Assembly: GCF_913776855.1 (NCBI RefSeq)
Contig: NZ_CAJYQD010000003.1
Span: forward strand, 1 to 44,967
Direction: 5' to 3'
Origin: an uncultured Sphingomonas sp.
GTDB taxonomy: Bacteria; Pseudomonadota; Alphaproteobacteria; Sphingomonadales; Sphingomonadaceae
Length of the DNA stretch: 44,967 nucleotides
Shown here: positions 14,833 to 22,919 of the stretch, piece by piece
Layout of the letters: every line of letters starts with the position of its first letter
Position numbering within the stretch: the first letter of the stretch is position 1
Program-made: the position numbers and the translations under genes
Notes under the pieces: model-generated
The model's input: the letters and a program-made list of their open reading frames with translations, nothing else
What the model was told of the DNA's origin: nothing
Databases searched by the model: none

Positions 14833-17126
14833 GCGACGCCCCGCCCCCGCTGCACGACCGTGAGTTGCGACTGGCCCTGGTCTGCTACGGCGGAATCAGC
14901 TTGGCCGTCTATATGCACGGGCTGGTCAAGGAGGTGTGGCATATCGCGCGGGCCAGCCGGGCGATGCAGGATGACGGCGATGCGCTGGCCGGTAGCGCCG
15001 GCGTGTACCAGGCGATGCTGCATGAACTGGCGACGCTCAGCGGCATCCGGTTGCGCGTGCTGGTCGACATCGTGGCGGGGGCAAGCGCTGGCGGGATCAA
15101 CGGCGTGTTCCTCGCCCATGCGGTCGCGACCGGACAGTCGCTCGACCCGCTGACCGAATTGTGGCTGGAGGGCGCGGACATCGAGGCGCTGATCGATCCG
15201 GCACAGGCCCCGGCGAGCGCACTGTCGCGGCCATGGGCGCGGCCGATCGCGTGGATGGCGCTGGGCCGTGAGGGTGAGGATGTGTCGAGCGTCGACATCG
15301 CCGCGCGCGACGAACTGCGCGCCAAGCTCGACCGGTTCGTGCGGGCGCGGTGGTTCGAGCCGCCCTTTGGCGGGCGGGCGATGGTCGACATGCTGCTGAA
15401 CGCGTTCGAGGCGATGGCGGCCGGACCGGTCGGACCGCGCCTGTTGCCGCCGGGCCAGCCGCTCGACCTGTTCGTCACGGTCACCGACTTTGCCGGGCAT
15501 CCCGAACTGCTGCGGCTCAATTCGCCGCGGGAGGTGGTGGAAACCGAGCATCGCATCGTCATCGGCTTTACCGACCATGGCGACGGGCCGCTGGCCGATC
15601 CGGCCGAACTGGTGTTCGCGGCGCGGGCGACGTCGAGCTTTCCCGGCGCGTTTCCGCCGTTCCGGGTGGGCGAGCTGGATGCGGCGCTGCAGGATCGCGG
15701 CACGGCATGGCCGGGGCGTGAGGCGTTCCTGCGCCGGGTGTTGCCACGACAGGCGGCGGTGGGGATGGTGGAACAGGCGGCGCTGATCGACGGATCGGTG
15801 CTGGCCAACGCCCCGTTCCGCCCGGCGATCGACGCCCTGCGCGAACGCCCGGCCCGGCGGCAGATCGACCGGCGCTTCGTCTATCTCGATCCCGCACCCA
15901 ACCACAAATTCGGCATCGGGACCGAGACGAAGGGGCCGCCGACCTTTTTCCAGACGATCCTCGGCGCGCTGTCCGAACTGCCGCGCAAGCAGCCGATCCG
16001 CGACAATCTGGACGCGATCCAGCACCGGTCGGAACGGATCGAACGGATGCTGGCGATCGTCGAGAAGCTGCGCGGCGGGGTGGAGGCGGAGGTCGAGCAG
16101 TTGTTCGGCTATACCCTGTTCCTCGACTGGCCGACGCCCTCGCGGCTGGCCGGCTGGCGACAGCGGGCGCAGGTCCAGGCGGCCAAGCGCGCCGGGTACG
16201 GCCATGCCGCCTATGGATTGCTGAAAGTCGATCAAGTGCTCGACCGACTGGCCGAAAGGGTCGTGACGCTGGCCGACGATCCCTCCCCCGACCGGCGGCG
16301 GCGGTTGCGCGCGGCGTTCCACCGGATCGTCGTGGAGCGCGGTGCGGACCAGTTCGACGGCGACGGCGCATCGGCGGCGACGATCGATTTCCTGCGGGCG
16401 CACGACCTGGCCTTTCGCATCCGGCGGTTGCGGCTGCTGGTGCGGACCGTTTCGGCGATGGAGCCGGAACAGGAGCCGCACGCGCTGGCCCCGGTGCGCG
16501 AGGCGATCTTTGCCAGCCTCACGCCCTATCTGGCGTGCCAGCACGCTGACCATTTTGGCGCCGTCCGGGTCCTTGCCGCCGACAAGCGCGTCGACCCCGC
16601 CACGTTGCTGGCCGCGATGGCGGAGGCGATGGACCTTGCGACACTCGACGCCCGTGCCGAGGAACTGCTGTCCGCCGCGCTGTCCGCCGCGCCGCGCGAC
16701 ATTCGCCGGCCGGTGCTGCTCGCCTATCTCGGCTTCCCGTTCTTCGACATCGCGACCTTGCCGCTGCTGGGCGGCGAAGGGCTGGACGAGTTCGATCCGG
16801 TGCGGGTCGACCGGATCGCGCCCGACGACGCGCCCTCGATCCGATCGGGCGGGGCGGAGGCGACGTTGAAGGGCATCCGCTTCAACAATTTCGGGGCGTT
16901 CTTCAGCCGGTCGTACCGCGAGAACGACTATCTGTGGGGCCGGCTGCACGGCGCGGAGCGGATGATCGACATCGCGCTGTCGGCGCTGCCCGGCGACATC
17001 CGCCTGCCGCCGGGCTGGATTACGCGGCAAAAGCGGGCCGCGTTCCTGGCCGTCCTGGACGAGGAACAGCCGCGGCTGACCATGATCCAGCCGTTGTTCG
17101 ACGAACTGCGCGCCACGATCGGCTGA
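14829..17126 (+). CDS. Patatin-like protein, DUF3376 subfamily (TIGR03607 type)
   Basis: 765 residues. Patatin domain: LVCYGGISLAVYMHGLVKEV (oxyanion region, residues 17-36), GASAGG with nucleophile Ser86, and DGS with Asp321. A large C-terminal region (about 400-765) matches DUF3376, seen in long patatin-related proteins of actinobacteria and alphaproteobacteria. Predicted phospholipase/acyl hydrolase, no signal peptide, so probably cytosolic or membrane-associated. The frame is open far upstream, but the ATGA overlap with the EEP gene and the family N-terminus set the start at 14829. Function not established; coupling to an EEP phosphatase suggests stepwise lipid breakdown (inference). Confidence 0.88.
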   Translation: MSDAPPPLHDRELRLALVCYGGISLAVYMHGLVKEVWHIARASRAMQDDGDALAGSAGVYQAMLHELATLSGIRLRVLVDIVAGASAGGINGVFLAHAVATGQSLDPLTELWLEGADIEALIDPAQAPASALSRPWARPIAWMALGREGEDVSSVDIAARDELRAKLDRFVRARWFEPPFGGRAMVDMLLNAFEAMAAGPVGPRLLPPGQPLDLFVTVTDFAGHPELLRLNSPREVVETEHRIVIGFTDHGDGPLADPAELVFAARATSSFPGAFPPFRVGELDAALQDRGTAWPGREAFLRRVLPRQAAVGMVEQAALIDGSVLANAPFRPAIDALRERPARRQIDRRFVYLDPAPNHKFGIGTETKGPPTFFQTILGALSELPRKQPIRDNLDAIQHRSERIERMLAIVEKLRGGVEAEVEQLFGYTLFLDWPTPSRLAGWRQRAQVQAAKRAGYGHAAYGLLKVDQVLDRLAERVVTLADDPSPDRRRRLRAAFHRIVVERGADQFDGDGASAATIDFLRAHDLAFRIRRLRLLVRTVSAMEPEQEPHALAPVREAIFASLTPYLACQHADHFGAVRVLAADKRVDPATLLAAMAEAMDLATLDARAEELLSAALSAAPRDIRRPVLLAYLGFPFFDIATLPLLGGEGLDEFDPVRVDRIAPDDAPSIRSGGAEATLKGIRFNNFGAFFSRSYRENDYLWGRLHGAERMIDIALSALPGDIRLPPGWITRQKRAAFLAVLDEEQPRLTMIQPLFDELRATIG

Positions 17127-17135
17127 CGCGCCGCT

Positions 17136-17151
17136 ATTGGAAATTTCCAAT
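17136..17151. promoter_or_regulatory. Perfect 16-bp palindrome upstream of lapA-pyrF
   Basis: ATTGGAAATTTCCAAT is perfectly self-complementary, AT-rich against the background, and lies 50 bp before the lapA start in the 75-bp gap after the patatin gene. No terminator T-run follows. A dimeric repressor or activator site is the simplest reading. Confidence 0.5.
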
Positions 17152-17201
17152 CGACCGGCGTAAGGATGGGCACGCAAGCATAACGACGAAGGCGCCCACC
17201 G

Positions 17202-17522
17202 ATGCAGTTCCTGAAAACCCTCTTCTGGGCCTTGCTGGTCGGGGTGATCGTCGCCTTTGCGCTCAACAACATGACGATGGTGCCGCTGAAGCTGTGGGGA
17301 TCGCTCTATGCCGATGTGAACCTGCCGCTCCTGCTGATCGTGACGTTCCTGGCCGGGTTCCTGCCGACGTTCGTCGCGCTGCACCTGACGCGGTGGCGGC
17401 TGCGACAGCGGATCGCGGCGACCGACCGGACGCTGGCCGAACTGCACCGCGTCGAGCCGCTGTCGGTCCCGGCCGACCCCGCCCCCATCCCCACGCAAGT
17501 CACTCCCGGAGCCGTGCTGTGA
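17202..17522 (+). CDS. lapA: LapA domain (DUF1049) inner-membrane protein
   Basis: 106 residues: two membrane spans (TLFWALLVGVIVAFALNNM and LPLLLIVTFLAGFLPTFVAL) with the typical NNMTMVPLKLWG turn between them, then a basic RWRLRQRI stretch and Pro-rich tail. The family includes LapA/YciS, a factor in lipopolysaccharide assembly and LpxC control in E. coli; whether the role holds here is unknown. Overlaps pyrF start/stop, so both are made from one message. Confidence 0.88.
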   Translation: MQFLKTLFWALLVGVIVAFALNNMTMVPLKLWGSLYADVNLPLLLIVTFLAGFLPTFVALHLTRWRLRQRIAATDRTLAELHRVEPLSVPADPAPIPTQVTPGAVL

Positions 17523-18196
17523 GCCGTTCGCCGATCTATGTCGCCCTCGATACGCCGGACCTCGACCGGGCAAAGGCACTGGCGCAGCAGGTGCGCGGCC
17601 ATGTCGGCGGGCTGAAGCTGGGCCTGGAGTTCTTCATGGCCAATGGCCGGGCGGGCGTGCGGACGATGGCCGATCTGGGCCTGCCGATCTTCCTCGACCT
17701 GAAGTTCCACGACATTCCCAATACGGTGGCGAAGGCGATCCAGGCGCTGGGGCCGATGAACCCGGCCATCCTGACGGTCCATGCCGCCGGCGGCCGGGCG
17801 ATGCTGGAGGATGCGAAGGCCGCCGCGCCGGTGGGGACGAAGGTCGTCGCGGTGACGATGCTGACCAGCCTCGACGGCCATGACCTGTCGTCGATCGGCC
17901 TGTCGCCCGACCCGCACGAGCAGGTCGTGCGGTTGACGGAGCTGGCCAAGAGCGCCGGGATCGACGGCGTGGTGTGCTCGGGCGCCGAGGTCGCGGCGGC
18001 GAAGAAGGCGTGGCCGCAGGGGTTCTTCGTGGTGCCGGGTGTGCGGCCGGCGGACGGCCCGGTCGGCGACCAGAAGCGGGTGGTGACTCCCCGCGCCGCG
18101 CTGGATGCCGGGGCGTCGGTGCTGGTGATCGGGCGGCCGATCACGCAGGCGGAGGACCCGGATCAGGCGGCTCGGGCGATCGAGGGGACGTTATAG
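17519..18196 (+). CDS. pyrF: Orotidine 5'-phosphate decarboxylase
   Basis: 225-residue enzyme forming UMP from OMP in pyrimidine synthesis. Catalytic cluster Asp60-Leu-Lys62-x-x-Asp65 in LDLKFHDIPNT and phosphate-binding PGVRPADGPVGDQKRVVTP are visible. It starts with GTG overlapping the lapA stop (GTGA). In sphingomonads pyrF is normally followed closely by trpF; here 2.4 kb of other sequence intervenes. Confidence 0.95.
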   Translation: MSRSPIYVALDTPDLDRAKALAQQVRGHVGGLKLGLEFFMANGRAGVRTMADLGLPIFLDLKFHDIPNTVAKAIQALGPMNPAILTVHAAGGRAMLEDAKAAAPVGTKVVAVTMLTSLDGHDLSSIGLSPDPHEQVVRLTELAKSAGIDGVVCSGAEVAAAKKAWPQGFFVVPGVRPADGPVGDQKRVVTPRAALDAGASVLVIGRPITQAEDPDQAARAIEGTL

Positions 18197-18708
18197 GACG
18201 CGCCGGGCAAGGCGCAGCGGAGCTGCACCGCGCCGCACTAGGCGCGTCCGGCCGGCGGCGCGGAAGGCGCCGTCCGACGACGCGGGCTGTGCCCGCGGCG
18301 GGAGCTTTCCCGACCGGCCGACCCATACCCCGTTCGTCCTGAGTAGCCGCTGAGCCTGTCGAAGCGGCGTATCGAAGGACCGCCAAAAGTGCTTCGATAC
18401 GGGCCTTCGACTTCGCTCAGTCCCTACTCAGCACGAACGGTTCTGCGTCACGTCATTACGCCCTAAACCATTTTAAATAAAGCAATTGCCCCACAGTCGA
18501 AATTCCAAAGTTCACTAAGTTCACACTCGTCACTTTTTCGCGCGCCTTGCGAATGACTTGCATTACCCCCTGTCAAATACCCCGCCGACCGCATAGGCGC
18601 GACGATCCTCGGCCATCCTGCCCGTTCGTCCCTTTGTAGGAAAGTCGTTGCGCCCCTGAACCAACGCCCCCGCCCGACGTTGCCCGCACGAGCATGGTTG
18701 GAGGAATG
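18197..18708. other. 511-bp intergenic region with inverted repeat and AT-rich patch
   Basis: No supportable gene. Content: GC-rich palindromic debris (18198-18310), the large inverted repeat at 18330-18440, an AT-rich patch at 18468-18540 with the direct repeat AGTTCAC-TA-AGTTCAC (18509-18524), and the leader of the SDR gene with GGAGG at 18700-18704. The promoter for the SDR-glycosidase pair probably lies in 18460-18660. Confidence 0.6.
18330..18440. repeat. Large imperfect inverted repeat (family B)
   Basis: Arms of about 50 bp: 18330-18378 begins CCGTTCGTCCTGAGTAG and 18391-18440 reads, on the minus strand, CCGTTCGTGCTGAGTAG; both continue CTGAGC...GTCGAAG...GTATCGAAG. Spacer about 12 bp. 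This is a sphingomonad-type extragenic repeat; transcripts would form a long hairpin. Confidence 0.85.
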
Positions 18709-19476
18709 ATGGACAGGCGGACAATCTTCGTGACCGGCGGGGAATCGGGCATCGGCGCGGCCTGTGCGGCAGCGTTCGGAACGCTCGGCGACAGGGTTGC
18801 GATCGGCTATCATTCCGACAGCAAGGCCGCCGGCGCCAGCGCCGACGCGGTGCGGCGCGCCGGGGGCGAGGCGATGACGGTGCAGGCCGATGTCGCGGAC
18901 GAAGCGTCGGTCGACACAGCCTTTGCGGCGGTCGAGCAGGCATGGGGGCCGGCGAGCGTGCTGGTCAATTCCGCCGGGCTGAACATGTCGGGCGTGAGCG
19001 TGCGCGACATGACGCTGGAGCAGTGGCGGCGGTTGATCGACACCGACCTGACCGGGGCGTTCCTGACGTCGCGGCGGTTCCTGACCGGGCGGGGCACGGC
19101 GCCGGGGGATGCGGCGATCCTGCATATCTCGTCGATCCATGCCTATGCGGTGCGCGCGGGCGGCGCGGATTATTGCGCGGCCAAGGGTGGCCTCTCGAAC
19201 CTGGTCGAGACGCTGGCGATCGAAGAGGCGCCGCGCCACATTCGGGTGAATGCGATCGAGCCGGGCATGATCCTGACCCCGATGAATGCGAAGGCGAGCG
19301 CGGATGCGACCTATCGCGCGACGCTGGAACGCAACATTCCGCTGGGGCGTGCGGGCGAGGCGAGCGAAGTCGCCGATCTGGCGGTGTTCCTCGCGTCGGA
19401 CAGGGCGCGCTACATCACCGGTGCGCGGATCGTGATCGATGGCGGGCTGTCGCTGATGCAGGCGCTAGGCGCATGA
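18709..19476 (+). CDS. SDR family oxidoreductase (glucose/sugar dehydrogenase-like)
   Basis: 255-residue classical short-chain dehydrogenase. Cofactor motif TGGESGIGAA near the N-terminus, NSAG, catalytic HISS Ser and YCAAK, then NAIEPGMILTPM and SDRARYITGARIVIDGGLS. The sequence fits the group annotated as glucose 1-dehydrogenase or 3-oxoacyl-ACP reductase-like; substrate unknown. Start: tandem ATGs at 18706/18709 lie behind GGAGG; 18709 has the better spacing, and 18694 is also in frame. Coupled by ATGA to a GH130-like gene, so a sugar or sugar-derived polyol substrate is plausible (inference). Confidence 0.88.
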   Translation: MDRRTIFVTGGESGIGAACAAAFGTLGDRVAIGYHSDSKAAGASADAVRRAGGEAMTVQADVADEASVDTAFAAVEQAWGPASVLVNSAGLNMSGVSVRDMTLEQWRRLIDTDLTGAFLTSRRFLTGRGTAPGDAAILHISSIHAYAVRAGGADYCAAKGGLSNLVETLAIEEAPRHIRVNAIEPGMILTPMNAKASADATYRATLERNIPLGRAGEASEVADLAVFLASDRARYITGARIVIDGGLSLMQALGA

Positions 19477-20429
19477 TTCCGTTCGACTCCCCCATCGCCG
19501 ATCCGCATCGCAAGGACGCGGTGGCCGACAGCCCGATCGCGCTCGATTTCAACGTGAAGCGGATCGAGGACGTCACGATCGAGGGGCCACCCGAGTTGAT
19601 GGCCCGCGACCTGATGAGTCCCTATGTCTGGCGCGAGCCGGACGGGCGCTATGCGATGATGGTGCGCGCGGTGGTGCCGCCGGGGCAGGAACTGACCGAT
19701 ACCGGCGTGATCTGGGCCGGGTGGAGCGACGACGGGCGGCATTTCCGGATGCTGGAGGCGCCGTCGATCGTGCCGGGACCGGGCGACCATGATGCGGGCG
19801 GCGTCGAGGACCCGACGGTCGTGCGGACCGACGCGGGCTATGTCGTCTATTATTCGGGCGTGCTGTCGGATCATTCGCATGGCGAGTTGTCCTATGCCGC
19901 CGGCCCGACGCTCGACGCGCTGACCAAGAGCGGCGTGGCACTGGCGTCGTCCAAATCGGAGGGGAATACCAAGGAGGCGACGGTCGACCGCACCCCCGAT
20001 GGCGGATGGCGGCTGTTCTATGAATATGCCGCCGACGAAGCGTCGCGGATCGGGCTGGCGGTGGGCAGCGACGTCGCCGGGCCGTGGGACGAGCAGCCTA
20101 CGCCGTTCACGCCGCGCACGGACAGCTGGGACGACTGGCATTTGTCGACCGGGCCGCTGCTGACCGACGATCCGGCGATGCCGGTCATGTTCTACAATGG
20201 TGCGACCCGCGATGCGCGCTGGCGGATCGGATGGGTGGCGTTCGATGCGGATTATACGCGGGTGGTCGCGCGCGGTATCCAGCCGCTGGTGACGCCGCCG
20301 CCGGTCGATGATCGCAGCGCGACGGACATCGCGTTCGCGGCGTCGGTGGTGGTCGTCGATGGCGCGATCTGGCTGTATTATTCGCTGGAGGACCGGCGGC
20401 TGGCGCGGGCGTTGATCCGGCGGAGCTGA
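19473..20429 (+). CDS. GH130-like glycosidase/phosphorylase
   Basis: 318 residues of five-bladed beta-propeller type. Signature segments are MSPYVWREPDGRYAMMVRAV, the GVEDPTVVRTDAGYVVYYSGV block (EDPT is typical of GH130), EATVDRTPDGGWRLFYEY and DDWHLSTGPLL. GH130 enzymes phosphorolyse or hydrolyse beta-mannosides. No signal peptide is visible, so the protein is probably cytosolic, as expected for a phosphorylase. Which GH130 subgroup it belongs to, and whether phosphate-binding residues are present, I cannot settle by eye. Ends at a family A palindromic repeat. Confidence 0.78.
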   Translation: MIPFDSPIADPHRKDAVADSPIALDFNVKRIEDVTIEGPPELMARDLMSPYVWREPDGRYAMMVRAVVPPGQELTDTGVIWAGWSDDGRHFRMLEAPSIVPGPGDHDAGGVEDPTVVRTDAGYVVYYSGVLSDHSHGELSYAAGPTLDALTKSGVALASSKSEGNTKEATVDRTPDGGWRLFYEYAADEASRIGLAVGSDVAGPWDEQPTPFTPRTDSWDDWHLSTGPLLTDDPAMPVMFYNGATRDARWRIGWVAFDADYTRVVARGIQPLVTPPPVDDRSATDIAFAASVVVVDGAIWLYYSLEDRRLARALIRRS

Positions 20430-20440
20430 GCCTCGCTCTG

Positions 20441-20532
20441 TCACTCCCGCGAAGGCGGGAGTCCATAGGCTCTGACGTTGCGAATTGCGTCGAGACGTTG
20501 CGTTTATGGATTCCCGCCTGCGCGGGAATGAC
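20441..20532. repeat. Palindromic repeat pair (family A)
   Basis: TCACTCCCGCGAAGGCGGGA then GTCCATA (20441-20467), and in inverse orientation TATGGATTCCCGCCTGCGCG to GGAATGAC (20505-20532). Each unit is a hairpin, and the two form a larger inverted repeat. The same design occurs at 37260-37352. Located between the GH130-like gene and trpF. Confidence 0.85.
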
Positions 20533-20587
20533 GATTGTGGCGGGCGTCCGGTTCTCTTTCCTCCCGCAACGCTCTAAGCCCCCGCCC

Positions 20588-21223
20588 ATGACGCTCATCA
20601 AGATTTGCGGCCTGTCCACGCCCGACACCCTGTCCGCCGCGCTGGGTGCGGGAGCGAGTCATGTCGGGTTCGTGTTCTTCCCGCCCTCCCCGCGCAATGT
20701 CGGGTTCGACGTGGCAGCGGGTCTTGCGCAGGCGGTGCCGGGGCACGTCGCGAAGGTCGGGGTGTTCGTCGATCCCGACGACGCGCTGATCGATGCGGCG
20801 ATGGCGGCGGCGCGGCTGGACGTGGTGCAACTGCACAAGACTGCGCCCGAGCGGATCGCAGCGATCCGGGCGCGGACCGGGCGGGAGACCTGGGGCGCGG
20901 TGGCGGTGAAGACGCGCGCCGACCTCGATGGTGCGCGGGCGCTCACCGGCGCGGCGGACCGGGTGCTGTATGATGCCAAGACCCCGCCGGGCGCGGCGTT
21001 GCCGGGCGGCATGGGATTGCGGTTCGACTGGGGGCTGCTCGACGGGTTTCGCCATCCGCTGCCCTGGGCGCTGTCGGGCGGGCTGGACGCGGGGAATGTC
21101 GCAGAGGCGATCCGGGTGACCCGCGCGCCGCTGGTCGATGTATCGTCGGGGGTCGAGCGCGCGCCGGGTGTCAAGGACGCCGGCCGTATCCTGGCCTTTT
21201 GTGCAAGTGTACGGGGCGCCTGA
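20588..21223 (+). CDS. trpF: Phosphoribosylanthranilate isomerase
   Basis: 211 residues, (beta/alpha)8 enzyme of tryptophan synthesis. Signature IKICGLSTPDTLSAALGAGASHVGFVFFPPSPRNV with the catalytic Cys, DVVQLHKTAPE, LYDAKTPPG (catalytic Asp) and LSGGLDAGNVAEAI, VDVSSGVERAPGVKD. Precedes trpB by 40 bp. Confidence 0.95.
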   Translation: MTLIKICGLSTPDTLSAALGAGASHVGFVFFPPSPRNVGFDVAAGLAQAVPGHVAKVGVFVDPDDALIDAAMAAARLDVVQLHKTAPERIAAIRARTGRETWGAVAVKTRADLDGARALTGAADRVLYDAKTPPGAALPGGMGLRFDWGLLDGFRHPLPWALSGGLDAGNVAEAIRVTRAPLVDVSSGVERAPGVKDAGRILAFCASVRGA

Positions 21224-21263
21224 TCGATAGACATGGCGGCGCGCTGGGCGTAACGAGCGCGGC

Positions 21264-22493
21264 ATGAACGCCCCCAATTCCTATCGCGCCCAGCCAGACG
21301 AGCGTGGGCATTTCGGCGATTTCGGCGGCCGCTATGTCGCGGAAACGCTGATGCCGCTGATCCTCGACCTCGATCGCGAATACAAGGCGGCGAAGGCCGA
21401 CCCGGCCTTTGCGGCGCAGTTCGACGACCTGATGACCCATTATGTCGGGCGGCCCAGCCCGCTGTATCATGCCGAGCGGCTGTCGGAGACGCTGCGCGCG
21501 TCGGCCGAACCGGGCATGGGGGCGCAGGTCTGGTTCAAGCGCGACGAGCTGAACCATACCGGCGCGCACAAGATCAACAATTGCATCGGCCAGATCCTGC
21601 TGGCGATCCGCATGGGCAAGACGCGGATCATCGCCGAGACGGGTGCCGGCCAGCATGGCGTGGCGACGGCGGCGGTGTGCGCGCGCTTCGGCCTGCCCTG
21701 CGTCATCTATATGGGTGCGCGTGATATCGAGCGGCAGCAGCCCAACGTGTTCCGCATGAAGCTGCTGGGTGCCGAAGTGCGGCCGGTGACGAGCGGGGCG
21801 GCCACGCTGTCGGATGCGATGAACGAAGGGCTGCGCGACTGGGTCGCGAACGTCCACGACACCTTCTACATCATCGGCACCGCCGCCGGCCCCCATCCCT
21901 ATCCGGAGCTGGTGCGCGATTTCCAGAGCATCATCGGCCGGGAAGCGCGCGCGCAGATGCTGGAGCGGACCGGCCGCCTGCCCGACCTTCTGGTCGCGGC
22001 GATCGGTGGTGGGTCGAACGCGATCGGGCTGTTTCATCCGTTCCTCGACGATGCCGAGGTTGCGATGCTGGGCGTCGAGGCGGCGGGCCATGGGCTGGAC
22101 AAGGACCATGCCGCGTCGCTGGCCGGTGGCTTCCCCGGCATTCTGCACGGCAACAAGACGTATCTGCTGCAGGACGAGGACGGGCAGATCGCCGAGGGGC
22201 ATTCGATCTCGGCGGGGCTGGACTATCCCGGCATCGGGCCGGAACATGCGTGGCTGCGCGACATCGGCCGCGTCGAATATGACAGCGCGACCGACAAGGA
22301 GGCGCTGGACGCGTTCCAGCTGCTGTGCCGGAGCGAGGGGATCATCCCTGCGCTGGAGCCGGCGCACGCGATTGCCGCGGTGGCGCGGCGGGCGAAGACC
22401 ATGCGCAGCGATCAGATTATCCTGGCGAACCTGTGCGGCCGCGGAGACAAGGATATCTTCACCGTGGCCAGTGCGCTGGGGGTGGATATCTAG
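21264..22493 (+). CDS. trpB: Tryptophan synthase beta chain
   Basis: 409 residues joining indole and serine to give tryptophan with PLP. PLP lysine is Lys103 in [35 protein letters not shown] (phosphate-binding) and LCGRGDKD are visible. Full length. It is normally followed directly by trpA; here a DUF559 gene with flanking inverted repeats lies between. Confidence 0.96.
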   Translation: MNAPNSYRAQPDERGHFGDFGGRYVAETLMPLILDLDREYKAAKADPAFAAQFDDLMTHYVGRPSPLYHAERLSETLRASAEPGMGAQVWFKRDELNHTGAHKINNCIGQILLAIRMGKTRIIAETGAGQHGVATAAVCARFGLPCVIYMGARDIERQQPNVFRMKLLGAEVRPVTSGAATLSDAMNEGLRDWVANVHDTFYIIGTAAGPHPYPELVRDFQSIIGREARAQMLERTGRLPDLLVAAIGGGSNAIGLFHPFLDDAEVAMLGVEAAGHGLDKDHAASLAGGFPGILHGNKTYLLQDEDGQIAEGHSISAGLDYPGIGPEHAWLRDIGRVEYDSATDKEALDAFQLLCRSEGIIPALEPAHAIAAVARRAKTMRSDQIILANLCGRGDKDIFTVASALGVDI

Positions 22494-22497
22494 AAAG

Positions 22498-22914
22498 CCC
22501 TCTCCCCGCTTGCGGGGAGCGGGTTGGGAGAGGGGCAGTGCGAGACGCCGGTTTGACGGAACGCGCCAAGGCGGCGCGCAAGGCCCCTACCCCGGCAGAA
22601 CAGACGCTGTGGTTCGCGTTGCGGGCCGAACGCTTCGCCGGCGTCAAATTTCACAGGCAGAAGGTGATCGGGCCGTATATCGCGGACTTCGCCAGTAACG
22701 TGCCGAAGGTGGTGGTCGAACTCGACGGCAACCTCCACGGCGAAACAGCCGTCTACGACGCCGAACGAACCGCCTATTTGACGCACGCCGGCTATCGGGT
22801 AGTGCGGTTCACCAATGCCGATGTGATCCATAATCTCAACGGCGTGCTGCGCATATTGGAAGACGTTGTACATGACCCCCTCTCCCAACCCTCTCCCCCA
22901 AGGGGGAGAGGGCT
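22498..22914. mobile_element. DUF559 cassette bounded by ~38-bp inverted repeats
   Basis: Left end 22498-22536 (GCCCTCTCCCCGCTTGCGGG, then GAGCGGGTTGGGAGAGGGGC). The right end 22875-22914, read on the minus strand, is AGCCCTCTCCCCCTTGGGGG, then AGAGGGTTGGGAGAGGGG. The two ends match at nearly every position apart from a few substitutions, and each is internally palindromic. They enclose one gene, the DUF559 protein, and the whole sits between trpB and trpA. No transposase is encoded, so any movement would depend on functions elsewhere or on the DUF559 protein itself. Confidence 0.6.
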
Positions 22915-22918
22915 ATAA
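22538..22918 (+). CDS. DUF559 endonuclease-like protein
   Basis: 126 residues. The core (APTPAEQTLWFALRAER, GVKFHRQKVIGPYIADF, KVVVELDGNLHGE, YDAERTAYLTHAGYRVVRF) matches DUF559, a Vsr/PD-(D/E)XK-like nuclease-fold family. Candidate catalytic residues are Asp of IADF, Glu-Leu-Asp of VELDGN and the His after it. GTG start at 22538, directly after GAGAGGGGCA supplied by the left repeat; TTG at 22553 is the alternative. The last ~14 codons (DPLSQPSPPRGRGL) are encoded by the right repeat. The stop is one base before the trpA ATG, so trpA translation may depend on it. Activity is untested. Confidence 0.82.
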   Translation: MRDAGLTERAKAARKAPTPAEQTLWFALRAERFAGVKFHRQKVIGPYIADFASNVPKVVVELDGNLHGETAVYDAERTAYLTHAGYRVVRFTNADVIHNLNGVLRILEDVVHDPLSQPSPPRGRGL

Positions 22919-22919
22919 G

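Noticed and set aside
14137..17126. CBASS-type defence system because of the patatin effector
   Set aside because: No CD-NTase, HORMA, TRIP13 or ubiquitin-like partner in the neighbourhood, and the patatin is the long DUF3376 type, not CapV-like.
14688..17579. 963-codon minus-strand frame over the patatin gene
   Set aside because: Arg/Gln-rich shadow; the plus strand has patatin catalytic motifs.
18510..18522. Possible second LexA box in AGTTCACTAAGTTC
   Set aside because: The GTTC half-sites are five bases apart, not seven, so it does not fit the operator.
18197..20587. Insertion sequence or integron carrying the SDR-GH130 pair
   Set aside because: No transposase, integrase or clear target-site duplication; the flanking repeats belong to different families.
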